From Bin80 sp965203305 (lineage in GTDB: Bacteria; Bacteroidota; Rhodothermia; Rhodothermales; Bin80): a stretch of DNA of 64,000 bases. The notes under the pieces were generated by a model. It was given only the letters and a program-made list of their open reading frames with translations, did no database searches and was not told where the DNA came from. The stretch is from contig OZ241874.1 of NCBI GenBank assembly GCA_965203305.1, forward strand, positions 558,001-622,000, given 5' to 3'. Position 1 is the stretch's first letter. The number at the start of each line of letters is the position of its first letter. The position numbers were made by a program, and so were the translations under genes. Positions 53,300 through 62,615 of the stretch are shown one piece after another.

Positions 53300-54265
53300 T
53301 TGAGCTCCAAAACCACAAAAAGTCCCCTTCTCCCTAGAGAACTTACTCGGAAGAAGCAGTCCGGTTCAGCCGGAGGGGACGGAGTGGGCAGCTTTGTCGG
53401 GTTGCCCGTGATTGAAGCTGTGCAACCTGCTCGGCGCCCTGACTGGCTCCGTGTAAAACTGCCTTATGGTCCGGTCTACAGAAAGCTGGTGGACCTGATG
53501 GAAGAGCACGATTTGCATACCGTCTGCCAGAGTGCTCGCTGTCCCAATATGGGCGAATGCTGGACGGCTGGTACAGCGACATTCATGATTCTCGGGAATG
53601 TGTGTACACGATCTTGTGGATTCTGTGCCGTTCAAACGGGAAGACCGGAACCTGGACTGGACTATGATGAGCCTCGCCGTGTGGCAAGAGCTGCCCGTAT
53701 CATGGGGCTGGGACATGCGGTCATTACATCCGTCAATCGTGATGAGCGAAAGGATGGAGGGGCACCTGTTTTTGCGGAAACGATTCGGCGAATTCGGGAA
53801 GAAATTCCAGGATGCACCGTAGAGGTACTAATTCCTGATTTCCGGGGCATATGGAGTGCGCTGCAAATCGTTCTGGATGAGAAGCCCGAAATTCTGAATC
53901 ATAATGTAGAGAGTGTTCCCAGACTGTATCGCCGCGTTCGCCCGCAGGCAAACTATGAACGCTCACTGGAGGTCCTCAGAATTTCGAAGAACCAGGGACT
54001 GCGCACAAAGAGTGGTATTATGGTCGGCCTTGGCGAAACTGAAGAAGAAGTGTTTGAACTGATGGACGATTTTGTGCGTGTCGGAGTTGATGTGATGACC
54101 ATTGGACAGTACTTGCAGCCAACACGCATGCATCTGGCGGTGGAAGAATTTATTCATCCTGATCAGTTCAAACGGTACAAGAAAGTCGGTGAGGGGAAGG
54201 GGATTGAACATGTTGAAAGTGGCCCGCTGGTTCGCAGCTCCTACCACGCAGAGCGTCACGTATAG
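53300..54265 (+). CDS. lipA: lipoyl synthase
   Basis: A radical-SAM enzyme that inserts two sulfurs into protein-bound octanoyl chains. Auxiliary cluster motif CQSARCPNMGEC (CX4CX5C), radical-SAM motif CTRSCGFC (CX3CX2C), and the C-terminal RSSYHAE with the conserved Arg-Ser-Ser-Tyr. Conserved sequence begins at PDWLRVKLPYGPVYRKLVDL. The frame opens with TTG 53300; GTG at 53384 or 53408 would give a more usual length and are plausible starts, since the first ~36 codons show no conservation. Divergent from lysine aminotransferase. lipB is not in view. Confidence 0.94.
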   Translation: MSSKTTKSPLLPRELTRKKQSGSAGGDGVGSFVGLPVIEAVQPARRPDWLRVKLPYGPVYRKLVDLMEEHDLHTVCQSARCPNMGECWTAGTATFMILGNVCTRSCGFCAVQTGRPEPGLDYDEPRRVARAARIMGLGHAVITSVNRDERKDGGAPVFAETIRRIREEIPGCTVEVLIPDFRGIWSALQIVLDEKPEILNHNVESVPRLYRRVRPQANYERSLEVLRISKNQGLRTKSGIMVGLGETEEEVFELMDDFVRVGVDVMTIGQYLQPTRMHLAVEEFIHPDQFKRYKKVGEGKGIEHVESGPLVRSSYHAERHV

Positions 54266-54434
54266 CACGGGCACCGAAATGCCCCTCACTATTCTGTCTG
54301 ACTGATTTCCCTTGGACAGGATAACGTCACCCTGGAAAGCCTTGGACCACTATTCTTGGAGAGACTGCCTCTGTTGAGGTACAAGGTCATCTGCATCCCT
54401 TGAACTGGTTACCTCGGAACGAACAGCAAAGGAT

Positions 54435-55967
54435 TCATTGCTGGGGGATGGGTGCCCCGCGCTCGTTCGGGATGCAGGGACCGCTTGGACGCTGGTCTTC
54501 AGGGACGGCATAAAGCTCACGCAGGCGAACAAGTTCTTCTTTGAGTTCCTGCACGGTCTCCGAGTATGCATCTTCACTGTACACGCTGTTCATTTCCATC
54601 GGATCAGACTCAAGATCAAATAATTCCCATTCATCGCGATTATAGAAATGAATCAGTTTGTAGCGTTCAGTTCGGACACCATAATGACGCTCAACGCAGT
54701 GATAGCCAGGATATTCATAGTACTGGTAGTAATGACTGGTGCGCCAGTTTTCCGGGGTTTCTCCCAGGAACAGTGGCTTGAGGCTTCTTCCCTGGATATC
54801 TTCGGGTACATGGATGCCTGCCAGATCAAGGAAGGTTGCGGCAAAGTCCAGGTTTGACACCATGGCATGATTTACGCTCCCGGCCTGGATATGGCCTGGC
54901 CAGCGAACAAGCAGTGGGGTAACCAGTGACTCTTCATACATCCATCGCTTGTCATACCATCCGTGTTCTCCCAAATACCATCCCTGGTCAGAGGAGTAAA
55001 TCACAACAGTATTCTCGGCAAGATTCTGGTCTTCAAGATAATCGAGTAATCGTCCGACATTGTCATCCACGCCAGCGACTGTTCGCAGGTACTCTTTTGC
55101 ATACCGTTGATATTTCCACCGGGTCAGTTCATCTCCGTCAAGATTCGCCTCCAGAAATGCCTCATTCCGTGGACCATAGATGTCTTCCCATGCGGCGGCC
55201 TGCTCTTCATTCATGCTTTGAGGAGCGGTAAGTTTTAGATCCTCCACATTCATATGCCGTGCGATGGTCATTCCCTGTTCGGCTGCGGGAGATGCCCGAT
55301 TAGAGTAGTCATCAAACAGGTTTGGAGGCTCTGGAATATCCTCGTCTGCATAAAGCTCAAAATGACCTGGTCCTGGATGCCATTCCCGGTGGGGAGCCTT
55401 GTGCTGGTACATAAGCATAAAAGGCCTGGAGGGGTCGCGCTGTGTTGACAGCCAATTGAGTGCCAGGTCTGTAATAATGTCTGTCGTATAGCCATCAATC
55501 TGAATGGTATCTCCCGGAATCAGGAAGCGGGGGTTATAGTAGGGGCCCTGCCCGATCAGTACCTGCCAGTGGTCAAACCCTGTTGGATCACTTTGCAGGT
55601 GCCATTTTCCGATTATGCTGGTTTGATATCCTGCATTCTGCAACAATTTTGGGAAAGTTTGCTGTGCGCCATCAAACCGTTCTCCATTAGTGAGCTGGCC
55701 ATTGATGTGGCTGTGTTTTCCCGTCAGAATCACGGCACGACTGGGGGCACAGATCGAATTTGTCACCAGGCACTGCGTAAATCGCATCCCTTCGTTGGCG
55801 ATTCTGTCCAGATTGGGAGTTTCGTTTACAACGGATCCATAGGCACTCAGTGCTCTTGCCGTATGGTCATCTGTAAATATGAAAATAATATTCGGTGGCA
55901 GAGATTCCTGCGTACATCCTCCTGCCATCAAAAGAACGAAGAACGGAATCAGTCTTGAAAATTTCAT
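54435..55967 (-). CDS. sulfatase, S1 type, lipoprotein
   Basis: 510 residues from ATG 55967: signal peptide and lipobox (FFVLLMAGGCTQE). Sulfatase core: metal ligands FIFTDDHTARAL; the formylglycine site NSICAPSRAVILTGKHS (Cys in CxPSR, needing conversion); SIIGKWHLQSDPTGFDHW; YSSDQGWYLGEHGWYDKRWM. It hydrolyses sulfate esters, probably on algal or host polysaccharides, from the periplasmic or outer-membrane face. The C-terminal ~60 residues carry the small sulfatase subdomain (YKLIHFYNRDEWELFDLESD). Upstream in-frame codons to 56108 would bury the signal peptide. Convergent with lipA. Confidence 0.92.
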   Translation of the reverse strand: MKFSRLIPFFVLLMAGGCTQESLPPNIIFIFTDDHTARALSAYGSVVNETPNLDRIANEGMRFTQCLVTNSICAPSRAVILTGKHSHINGQLTNGERFDGAQQTFPKLLQNAGYQTSIIGKWHLQSDPTGFDHWQVLIGQGPYYNPRFLIPGDTIQIDGYTTDIITDLALNWLSTQRDPSRPFMLMYQHKAPHREWHPGPGHFELYADEDIPEPPNLFDDYSNRASPAAEQGMTIARHMNVEDLKLTAPQSMNEEQAAAWEDIYGPRNEAFLEANLDGDELTRWKYQRYAKEYLRTVAGVDDNVGRLLDYLEDQNLAENTVVIYSSDQGWYLGEHGWYDKRWMYEESLVTPLLVRWPGHIQAGSVNHAMVSNLDFAATFLDLAGIHVPEDIQGRSLKPLFLGETPENWRTSHYYQYYEYPGYHCVERHYGVRTERYKLIHFYNRDEWELFDLESDPMEMNSVYSEDAYSETVQELKEELVRLRELYAVPEDQRPSGPCIPNERGAPIPQQ

Positions 55968-56392
55968 GTGGATACAGTTTGCCCTGACGCTTAAACCTAA
56001 GAAAATTCCAGCATTATTGTTTGATCGGTGTGCAAGAGAAGCGGTCCCCGTGTTCCCATTGTTGATTCTGAGTCTGCTCCTCGTTCTGTGTGTATCATCG
56101 CCATACAAAAACAGTCAACTCAAGGTCAAGCGCATGAAAGCATCTTCACCAGTATGGGGATTCATCTGCGAATTGTCTTCTTCCACATGATCTGAGTGAA
56201 TCGTGTATCTATGATCTGGTACCGGTTTCCGTCCCAAAATAGCGGGTGCCCATCACGAAAACGCAAAGCCTGTTGCAGAATCCCAAAGGACCCGTAGGAA
56301 GGGGCTTACATGCGTGATTGCCATGAGTATTTTTTGAAACTTGGCGTGCCTTGTACAATATAAGCGGATATATATCACGTACCTGCGAATTC
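55968..56392. other. 425-bp intergenic region with a possible transposon-end remnant
   Basis: No convincing gene. Positions 56301-56326 resemble the left inverted repeat of the tnpB element at 5338 (both begin GGGGCTT, share CGTGA, and end CCATGAG). No partner repeat was found nearby. Confidence 0.35.
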
Positions 56393-56638
56393 ATGTTCTT
56401 CAATCTCCTTATAATTCTCCATGTTTTCCTGATTGTTTCTGGGGGAACGGCTATAGTCTCGGCAATATGCGCGTTTGTCCTGGATTCGGGCTGGGTGGAT
56501 ATTCCCTGGATTGCCTCGGAAGCCGCGGCCGCGGATACGGCATGGTGGGTGTTTGGCACGTCCGGCATAATCGCACTGGCAGTACTTGTAGTGGAAATAG
56601 GATTTGTCGTCACAGGTGCAATAAAAGACAGGTTTTAG
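56393..56638 (+). CDS. small two-helix membrane protein
   Basis: 81 residues: FFNLLIILHVFLIVSGGTAI and a second hydrophobic helix SGIIALAVLVVEIGFVVTG, joined by an Ala-rich polar loop (WIASEAAAADTAWWVFGTSG). No family recognised; holin-like size but no phage context. There is no ribosome-binding site. The call rests on the coherent membrane topology of the frame; a longer minus-strand frame overlaps it but reads as low-complexity Thr/Ala. Confidence 0.4.
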   Translation: MFFNLLIILHVFLIVSGGTAIVSAICAFVLDSGWVDIPWIASEAAAADTAWWVFGTSGIIALAVLVVEIGFVVTGAIKDRF

Positions 56639-57410
56639 TCTCCTATTTTATAACAGAATTTTCAGATGAAAAAGAAAAAATCAAGAAGATTCTTAAAGAG
56701 AATGGCAAGGTCCTGCAGAGATCGCCTGGCGTGATGGATCAGATTGAAACATAGTACAGGAGTCTGTGCAAGCAGGAGGATAACAGCTTGAAACCCGAAG
56801 AAATTGATATTGCAGTAAAGAAGCAGCGGCTGGAACTGTGCATGGACAGTGCTTACAAGAAGTTGGGAGTTGCCCTGCACGAGGATGAGAAGGGGTAAAC
56901 GGAGGGACCTGCAGTTCAATGACACACAACCATTCTGAACCTCACGGCATGACGGAGAATGCCAGCGAATCCCTGTTCCCAGAACACAGACCCATATACT
57001 TCAGGATACTGAACATCACCCAACTGACAATGTTTACTCGGGTCTCCCTGCTGTGCTCGTTGCCAGTGTAATCTTGGGGTGGGATGCTCTGGGGGGGTGC
57101 GGGGGAGCAGATACACATCTATGGGTTCTGCCATGGTCCATCAAGGAGTATTCTGATTTCGGGCTTCCCGTATGTGTTGCCCTGACCCTTGTCGGCTTAT
57201 ATGAGGATAACCCTGGTCACGAGTGAAGTCAAATTTTTCCCGACTACAGAGGGGACAGATATCCTCATGGACACTCAGGTATGTATGCTCCCGTAGAAAG
57301 GGTACGTGAGGTTTGGACTGAAGCCTGCAAATTGGAGATTTTCAGCTCTGGATCAGCCCCCGTTTTGCAATGTCAAGACAGAATTCAAATCAATAAACCC
57401 AATACATCAA
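56639..57410. other. 772-bp region, possibly a decayed small gene, otherwise empty
   Basis: One plus frame reads protein-like from about 56657 (EKEKIKKILKENGKVLQ) to a TAG at 56752-56754, then continues in the same frame (LKPEEIDIAVKKQRLELC, YKKLGVALHEDEKG) to a TAA at 56896-56898. It has no clear start and may be a broken ~80-residue helical protein. A seven-G run lies near 57091. Nothing else is evident before ndk. Confidence 0.35.
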
Positions 57411-57842
57411 ATGACGAATGATCGTACACTTGCGATACTAAAGCCTGACTGTGTTCGCAGGTGTTTGACAGGAGAAGTGTTGCGCAGGATTGAGATTGCG
57501 GGATTCAAGATATGCGCGCTGCAAATGTTACAACTGACCCGCACCCGTGCAGAAGGATTCTATGCAGTCCATCAAGAGCTTCCGTTTTTCAATGACTTGG
57601 TGGACTTCATGACAAGCGGTCCGTGTGTACCAATTGTGCTGGAAAAGAAAGATGCCGTAACAAGCTTCCGAACCTTTATCGGAGCGACGGATCCAGAAGA
57701 GGCAGACAAGGGAACGATCCGCAGACTTTTTGCAGAGAGCAGGGCGGAAAACATTGTTCATGGTTCGGATTCGCCAGAAAATGCACAGAAAGAAATCGCA
57801 TATTTTTTTGGTGAATCCGGTATTCCCGCAGATGCCAAATGA
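57411..57842 (+). CDS. ndk: nucleoside diphosphate kinase
   Basis: 143 residues from ATG 57411 (RTLAILKPDCVRRCLTGEVL). The phosphohistidine motif NIVHGSDSPENA is intact, as are GATDPEEADKGTIRRLFAES and the C-terminal AYFFGESGI. It equalises NTP/NDP pools by ping-pong phosphotransfer. The frame is open from 57306, without conserved sequence. Its TGA overlaps the ATG of namZ (ATGA), so the two are translationally coupled. Confidence 0.95.
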   Translation: MTNDRTLAILKPDCVRRCLTGEVLRRIEIAGFKICALQMLQLTRTRAEGFYAVHQELPFFNDLVDFMTSGPCVPIVLEKKDAVTSFRTFIGATDPEEADKGTIRRLFAESRAENIVHGSDSPENAQKEIAYFFGESGIPADAK

Positions 57843-59074
57843 AACTGATTCTGTTCGCAATCACCCTGTTTGGTACCAGTATCGTCTCTGCTCAGGAGAC
57901 AAGAGTTCAGACGGGTGCAGAGGTTCTGGCAGAGGCAAATTTTGATCAGCTGGCCGGCAGTATGGTGGGACTGATTGTAAATCACACGGCACGGATTGGC
58001 GATGATCACCTGATCAACCTGGTGCATGCTGCACCCAATGTTGCGCTTGGTGCCATTTTTGGGCCGGAGCATGGGTTGCGTGGCACGGCGGAGGATGGGG
58101 AAGCCGTCAAGGACGGGGTTGATCAGATGACTGGTGTACCGGTGTACAGTCTCTATGGAGCAACCCGAAGACCGACCCGGGAGATGCTCTCCGATCTGGA
58201 TATCCTGGTATTTGACATTCAGGACGTGGGAGCCCGATTTTATACATTCATCTCTACGATGGGGCTGGCAATGCAGTCAGCAGCGGAGGCGGGAATCCCG
58301 TTTATGGTTTTGGATCGCCCCAATCCTCTTTCTGGAACCTATGTGTCAGGATTTGTTCTGGAATCCGAACAACAATCGTTTGTAGGGCAGTTTGCGATCC
58401 CGATTGCACATGGTTTAACTGTTGGGGAGCTGGCGAAAATGATCAAGGGAGAGGCATTGCTGCCGGGTCTGGAGGCTCTGGATTTACGGATCATTGCAAT
58501 GGAAGACTGGACACGCGCAATGCAATGGCCCGAAACAGGTCATCCCTGGGTTCCTACCAGCCCGAACATCCCCAAGTTTGAAACTGCGCTGGTGTATCCC
58601 GGAACATGCTTCTTTGAAGCGACTTCTGCGAGTGAGGGAAGAGGAACGGTCAACCCCTTTCTGCAGGTGGGAACTGTTGGTGTGGACGGGGAGCAGATTG
58701 CCGCAAAACTCAACAGGAAATTATTGCCCGGTGTACAGTTCGAAGTTGCTGAATTCACACCCAAGCCCCTGACCAGTATGGATTCCGCGCCAAAATTGAA
58801 TGGACAGGTTATTCAGGGACTGGGGATCAGGGTTACAGATCGCAAGGCCTATCAGCCAGTGGAGACGGGAATCCACATTCTGCATGCGTACTATCACGCA
58901 GTACAGGACGCAGATGAGTTTTTAACCAGACCTGAGTGGCTGGGGAAACTCTCTGGTACTGCAGAATTGGTCAGCATGCTGGACTCTATGGATCCAGAGG
59001 AGATCACTGCATCCTGGCAGGATGGTGTGGATGATTTTATTCAGCGGAGCGAGAACTATTACCTGTATGAATAG
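57839..59074 (+). CDS. namZ: exo-beta-N-acetylmuramidase NamZ-type (DUF1343, GH171)
   Basis: 411 residues with a signal peptide (LILFAITLFGTSIVSAQ). DUF1343 blocks: GLIVNHTARIGDDHLINLVH, FGPEHGLRGTAEDGEAVKDG, VPVYSLYGATRRPTREML, LVFDIQDVGARFYTFIST and YPGTCFFEATSASEGRGTVN (candidate catalytic Glu residues in GPEHG and TSASEGRGT). The family releases N-acetylmuramic acid from peptidoglycan fragments in Bacteroidota. Coupled to ndk by an ATGA overlap; its 3' end overlaps the convergent DUF3098 gene by 38 bp. No other muramate recycling gene is beside it. Confidence 0.88.
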   Translation: MKLILFAITLFGTSIVSAQETRVQTGAEVLAEANFDQLAGSMVGLIVNHTARIGDDHLINLVHAAPNVALGAIFGPEHGLRGTAEDGEAVKDGVDQMTGVPVYSLYGATRRPTREMLSDLDILVFDIQDVGARFYTFISTMGLAMQSAAEAGIPFMVLDRPNPLSGTYVSGFVLESEQQSFVGQFAIPIAHGLTVGELAKMIKGEALLPGLEALDLRIIAMEDWTRAMQWPETGHPWVPTSPNIPKFETALVYPGTCFFEATSASEGRGTVNPFLQVGTVGVDGEQIAAKLNRKLLPGVQFEVAEFTPKPLTSMDSAPKLNGQVIQGLGIRVTDRKAYQPVETGIHILHAYYHAVQDADEFLTRPEWLGKLSGTAELVSMLDSMDPEEITASWQDGVDDFIQRSENYYLYE

Positions 59075-59315
59075 AGCCGCGCCAGAGGATGGCATAGATG
59101 ATTTCAAGGTATCCGCCGAGGATGAGCAATGGGGCGACATAAAGCGACAGGAATCCATCTACTTCATTCTCCAGGCGCATGACCGCATACCCGACAACAA
59201 TGGCCAGCACTCCTATGGCAATCAACACATAGTTATGGGTTGACAGAATCATGGAGCGTTTTCCTGTGCGGTATCTCCTGGATTTCGATTTTGCGTATTT
59301 TTTGGAACGGGCCAT
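59037..59315 (-). CDS. DUF3098 membrane protein
   Basis: 92 residues: a Lys/Arg/Ser-rich N-terminus (ARSKKYAKSKSRRYRTGKRS), helix 1 NYVLIAIGVLAIVVGYAVM, a short polar loop, helix 2 LYVAPLLILGGYLEIIYAIL, and a polar tail. This is the small DUF3098 family of Bacteroidota, often near ftsX-type or cell-division genes; function unknown. It converges with and overlaps the 3' end of namZ by 38 bp. The mreD gene diverges from it 61 bp away. Confidence 0.82.
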   Translation of the reverse strand: MARSKKYAKSKSRRYRTGKRSMILSTHNYVLIAIGVLAIVVGYAVMRLENEVDGFLSLYVAPLLILGGYLEIIYAILWRGSIHTGNSSRSAE

Positions 59316-59376
59316 TTGCCAAGATTGATCAGGGTTGCTTGCACCAGCTCATGTCATTTAGGTTTCCAGGGTTATA

Positions 59377-59847
59377 ATGCCTGACTTGCCGCGCATCTTT
59401 GTCGGGATAACAGTTGCTGTTCTTAGCCAGTGGCTTTTTTTTGGAAGACTGGAATTATGGGGAGCTGTTCCAGATGTGGTTCTGCTCTATATCCTTCTGG
59501 TGGCTGTACGCTATGGTCAGACAGCGGGAGCCTTGTCCGGCTTTGTAGCGGGATTTGCCCTTGACGCAATTTATGGCCTATGGGGTGTCAACATGTTCGT
59601 GAAGACACTCGTCGGATTTCTGATTGGCCTCCTGAATGCCATTAACAGCCAGGTTTTTGAAAGGTCTGTACGTCGTGTTATAGAACTCTCTCTCATTACT
59701 TCGCTGGCACATAATCTTTTACTAGTTCTTTTTGTGCTTTTGCAAGAAGGAACGGGCACTGGAGATTTGATATGGGTTGTGTGTGTGGGAAATACTCTGT
59801 ATACAACATTTATTGCTTTCATGGTTGCGACATTCTGGCGCAGATGA
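59377..59847 (+). CDS. mreD: rod shape-determining protein MreD
   Basis: 156 residues, five hydrophobic segments. MreD-type pattern: LSQWLFFGRLELWGAVPDVV, LLYILLVAVRYGQTAGALSG, GLWGVNMFVKTLVGFLIGLL. An inner-membrane elongasome component that works with MreC and RodA; mreB and mreC are not in the window, so the usual mreBCD order is broken here. Confidence 0.85.
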   Translation: MPDLPRIFVGITVAVLSQWLFFGRLELWGAVPDVVLLYILLVAVRYGQTAGALSGFVAGFALDAIYGLWGVNMFVKTLVGFLIGLLNAINSQVFERSVRRVIELSLITSLAHNLLLVLFVLLQEGTGTGDLIWVVCVGNTLYTTFIAFMVATFWRR

Positions 59848-60093
59848 GGACTTGCAAAGCCTCGCTTTCAACTTCTGCATGATTCGCAGTGTGCGTTGTA
59901 CCGGTTGACAAATTCCGGTTTCGTCAGACTGTATGTCCCGGGGACTTATAGAGGAAACTGTGGAAAGCGAGGAGGAACCAGAGCCTTTGCCATTGTTGCA
60001 GGAGCAATTCTTTTAAGGTGATGCATCTGTCCGGGTGGCTTCACTGGTATGTATCCCTGTGAGAAATACTCATTGGAAGTCAGAGGCTGGATC

Positions 60094-61050
60094 TTAGCCG
60101 TATGCGCGGGTAGCGGTTTCAAAGGGAGCAGTGAAGTACCGCATAAACAAGTCTCCGTATGCGTTCATTGCCACCGCGATTTCCGAGCCGCTGTCCGATT
60201 TTCGGGAGGTTCCTGCATCCGTCCCGCATGCTTGCACTCTGACAGGAAATCTGGAGAGCTTTACTACATCCGGATGTACAAGGTATACAGCCGCCAGTGG
60301 ATCCCATGCGTAAAACACTCCCTGCCTGGCATGCGGTCGGACAGACTCCAGTACCTGGGCTGTCATGCGCCCAATGGGGCAGCGAGCTATTTTGGTGAAC
60401 TGGTCAATGAAAGGAATCTTCACGGGGACCTGATTCGTGGCATCCAGAGGGATCAATGTGAGAGGCAGGTCCGAGGAGCACACCTTTGATGCTGCTAGTG
60501 GATCTACAAAGAAATTCCATTCTGCCTTTTTGGTCGGAGAGACAAATTCTTCCATGTCATTGACATTTCCGGGCACATTAACCGCTCCCCCCATGATGAC
60601 AAGTTCCTGGATCGCCGGGGCGGCAGCACGGGTCAGGTTCGCCAGATTGGTGAGAGAGCCAAGTGCCAGTACACGGACTGGGCGGGATGCACGTGAAAGC
60701 CTGCGTTCCAGAAAAGAAACTGCATGTTCTTCCTCGGGGGGAATATAGGCTGCTGGCAGGCTGACTCCCGGGAGATCATTGGACAGGTTGCGCCAGTGCC
60801 TGGGATAAGCTGCGTTGCCGCTGGACGGCTTTGCATGTCCGATGTAGACGGGAATATGTCCTTTTGCGAATGCCGAAATGATTCGGGCAATATTTATTGC
60901 AGCACATTCCGAGTCGGCGAGGCCATAGGAGATCGTAATGGCTTCCACATGAATTGTCGGATGAAGCAGTAAATATCCAAGGGCCAGAAGATCATCAGGG
61001 CCCGCATCGGTGTCAACAATGACACGATTGAGTGTAGAATCAGGCATCAT
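60094..61050 (-). CDS. inosine-uridine preferring nucleoside hydrolase family protein
   Basis: 318 residues. The calcium-binding motif VIVDTDAGPDDLLALGYLL is at the N-terminus; later blocks are VLALGSLTNLANLTR, ELVIMGGAVNVPGNV and AEWNFFVDPLAASKV. The family splits ribonucleosides into base and ribose. The start may be ATG 61050 or 61047; either overlaps the stop of gnd (61040) by 8-11 bp, so the genes are coupled. Together with gnd it fits salvage of ribose into the pentose-phosphate pathway. Confidence 0.9.
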   Translation of the reverse strand: MMPDSTLNRVIVDTDAGPDDLLALGYLLLHPTIHVEAITISYGLADSECAAINIARIISAFAKGHIPVYIGHAKPSSGNAAYPRHWRNLSNDLPGVSLPAAYIPPEEEHAVSFLERRLSRASRPVRVLALGSLTNLANLTRAAAPAIQELVIMGGAVNVPGNVNDMEEFVSPTKKAEWNFFVDPLAASKVCSSDLPLTLIPLDATNQVPVKIPFIDQFTKIARCPIGRMTAQVLESVRPHARQGVFYAWDPLAAVYLVHPDVVKLSRFPVRVQACGTDAGTSRKSDSGSEIAVAMNAYGDLFMRYFTAPFETATRAYG

Positions 61051-62500
61051 AAGATCCAGCAGTTACAGTTCCCCCGGAACCTGTCCAGTTCGTATGAAAG
61101 AAGTTCCCTCGTTTCTTATCCGTTCGTTCATAGGTATGTGCACCAAAATAGTCTCTTTGTGCTTGAATGAGATTTGCCGGACTCTGTGCACTCCTGTATC
61201 CATCATAAAAGGCAAGTGCACTGCCAAGTGCAGGAACAGCAATGCCACAGGTTGTTGCTGTTGCCACGACTCTGCGCCATGCTCCCTGTGTATCCGAGAG
61301 TGCTTTCGCAAAATAGGGAGCTGCCAGGAAGGTCTCCATATCCGGGCACTCGTCAAAGGCTTCCCTGATCTTTCCCAGGAATACCGAGCGAATGATACAG
61401 CCCCCACGCCACATAAGAGCGATACGTCCATAGTTCAGCGGCCAGTTGTACTTCTGAGCTGCTGCACGGAGAAGCATGTATCCCTGCGCATAGGACATGA
61501 TTTTTGCCGCATATACTGCATCATGCAGATCACGCAATAGTGTACTGGATTCGGACTTGTCATAGACCGGGAGAGGTCCGGGAAGTATTTCTGAGGCACG
61601 GCTGCGCTCCGCGGTCAATGAAGAAAGAAAACGGGAAAAGACAGCCTCTCCGATCAGTGTGAGGGGAATTCCTTGATCCAGTGCGCTTGCTACGGTCCAC
61701 TTTCCAGTACCTTTCTGTCCGGCGCAATCAAGAATGGTGTCCAGCGTGAATTCTTCGTTTTCATCCTGGTAGCCCAGGATGTCGCTTGTGATCTGAATCA
61801 GATATGAGTCAAGCCTGCCTGTATTCCATTCCTTGTAAACCTGTTGCATGTCCAGATTAGAGAGTCCCAGGAGGACTTTCATAATATGGTAGGACTCTGC
61901 AATGATCTGCATGTCGCCATATTCAATTCCATTATGCACCATCTTGACAAAGTGTCCCGCTCCGTCTGGTCCAAGCCACTCACAGCAGGGGGATTGATCC
62001 ACTTTTGCAGCTATACTCTGAAAAATTGAGCGTACATGCTGCCATGCGTCTGCACTGCCCCCCGGCATAATGCTCGGTCCGGTTCTCGCCCCCTCTTCTC
62101 CACCGGAAACCCCGGTCCCAATGAATAGCAATCCCCTGGATTCTGCTTCTCTGGTACGTCGAATCGTATCGTAATAATGAGAATTTCCGCCGTCAATAAT
62201 GATGTCACCGGTATCCAGGAGTGGTACAAGACTGGAAATCATCTGATCAACACTATCGCCTGCTTTCACCATAAGCAATATGCGGCGAGGTCGCTTGAGC
62301 GTAGCAACGAGTTCCCGAAGGGAATGAGCCCCCCTGACAGAGGTATTCGCAGCCGGCCCGGCAAGGAAGTCCTCCATTTTGGAGCTTGTACGATTATGGA
62401 CAGTCACGGAGAATCCGTGATCATTCATATTCAGGACCAGATTCTGTCCCATGACAGCCAGCCCAATTACACCAATATCGGACGACGGAACGGGCTTCAT
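61040..62500 (-). CDS. gnd: 6-phosphogluconate dehydrogenase, decarboxylating
   Basis: 486 residues. Rossmann motif IGVIGLAVMGQNLVLNMNDH, IIDGGNSHYYDTIRRTREAE, the catalytic lysine block GAGHFVKMVHNGIEYGDMQI, and the C-terminal IIRSVFLGKI and RDYFGAHTYERTD. It oxidises 6-phosphogluconate to ribulose-5-phosphate and CO2 with NADP. Long (~470-residue) form with full C-terminal tail. It is upstream of and overlapping the nucleoside hydrolase gene. No zwf or pgl is nearby. Confidence 0.95.
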   Translation of the reverse strand: MKPVPSSDIGVIGLAVMGQNLVLNMNDHGFSVTVHNRTSSKMEDFLAGPAANTSVRGAHSLRELVATLKRPRRILLMVKAGDSVDQMISSLVPLLDTGDIIIDGGNSHYYDTIRRTREAESRGLLFIGTGVSGGEEGARTGPSIMPGGSADAWQHVRSIFQSIAAKVDQSPCCEWLGPDGAGHFVKMVHNGIEYGDMQIIAESYHIMKVLLGLSNLDMQQVYKEWNTGRLDSYLIQITSDILGYQDENEEFTLDTILDCAGQKGTGKWTVASALDQGIPLTLIGEAVFSRFLSSLTAERSRASEILPGPLPVYDKSESSTLLRDLHDAVYAAKIMSYAQGYMLLRAAAQKYNWPLNYGRIALMWRGGCIIRSVFLGKIREAFDECPDMETFLAAPYFAKALSDTQGAWRRVVATATTCGIAVPALGSALAFYDGYRSAQSPANLIQAQRDYFGAHTYERTDKKRGNFFHTNWTGSGGTVTAGSYDA

Positions 62501-62615
62501 GGGCTTGGAAGGCTTGTGTACTGGTATGGAGCAGGTCAGGACAGGGAGGTTGCAAGATCCGGCTCAGAAATACCTGGACACATTGGTATCAGAAATATCC
62601 GAGAATAAACTATCT

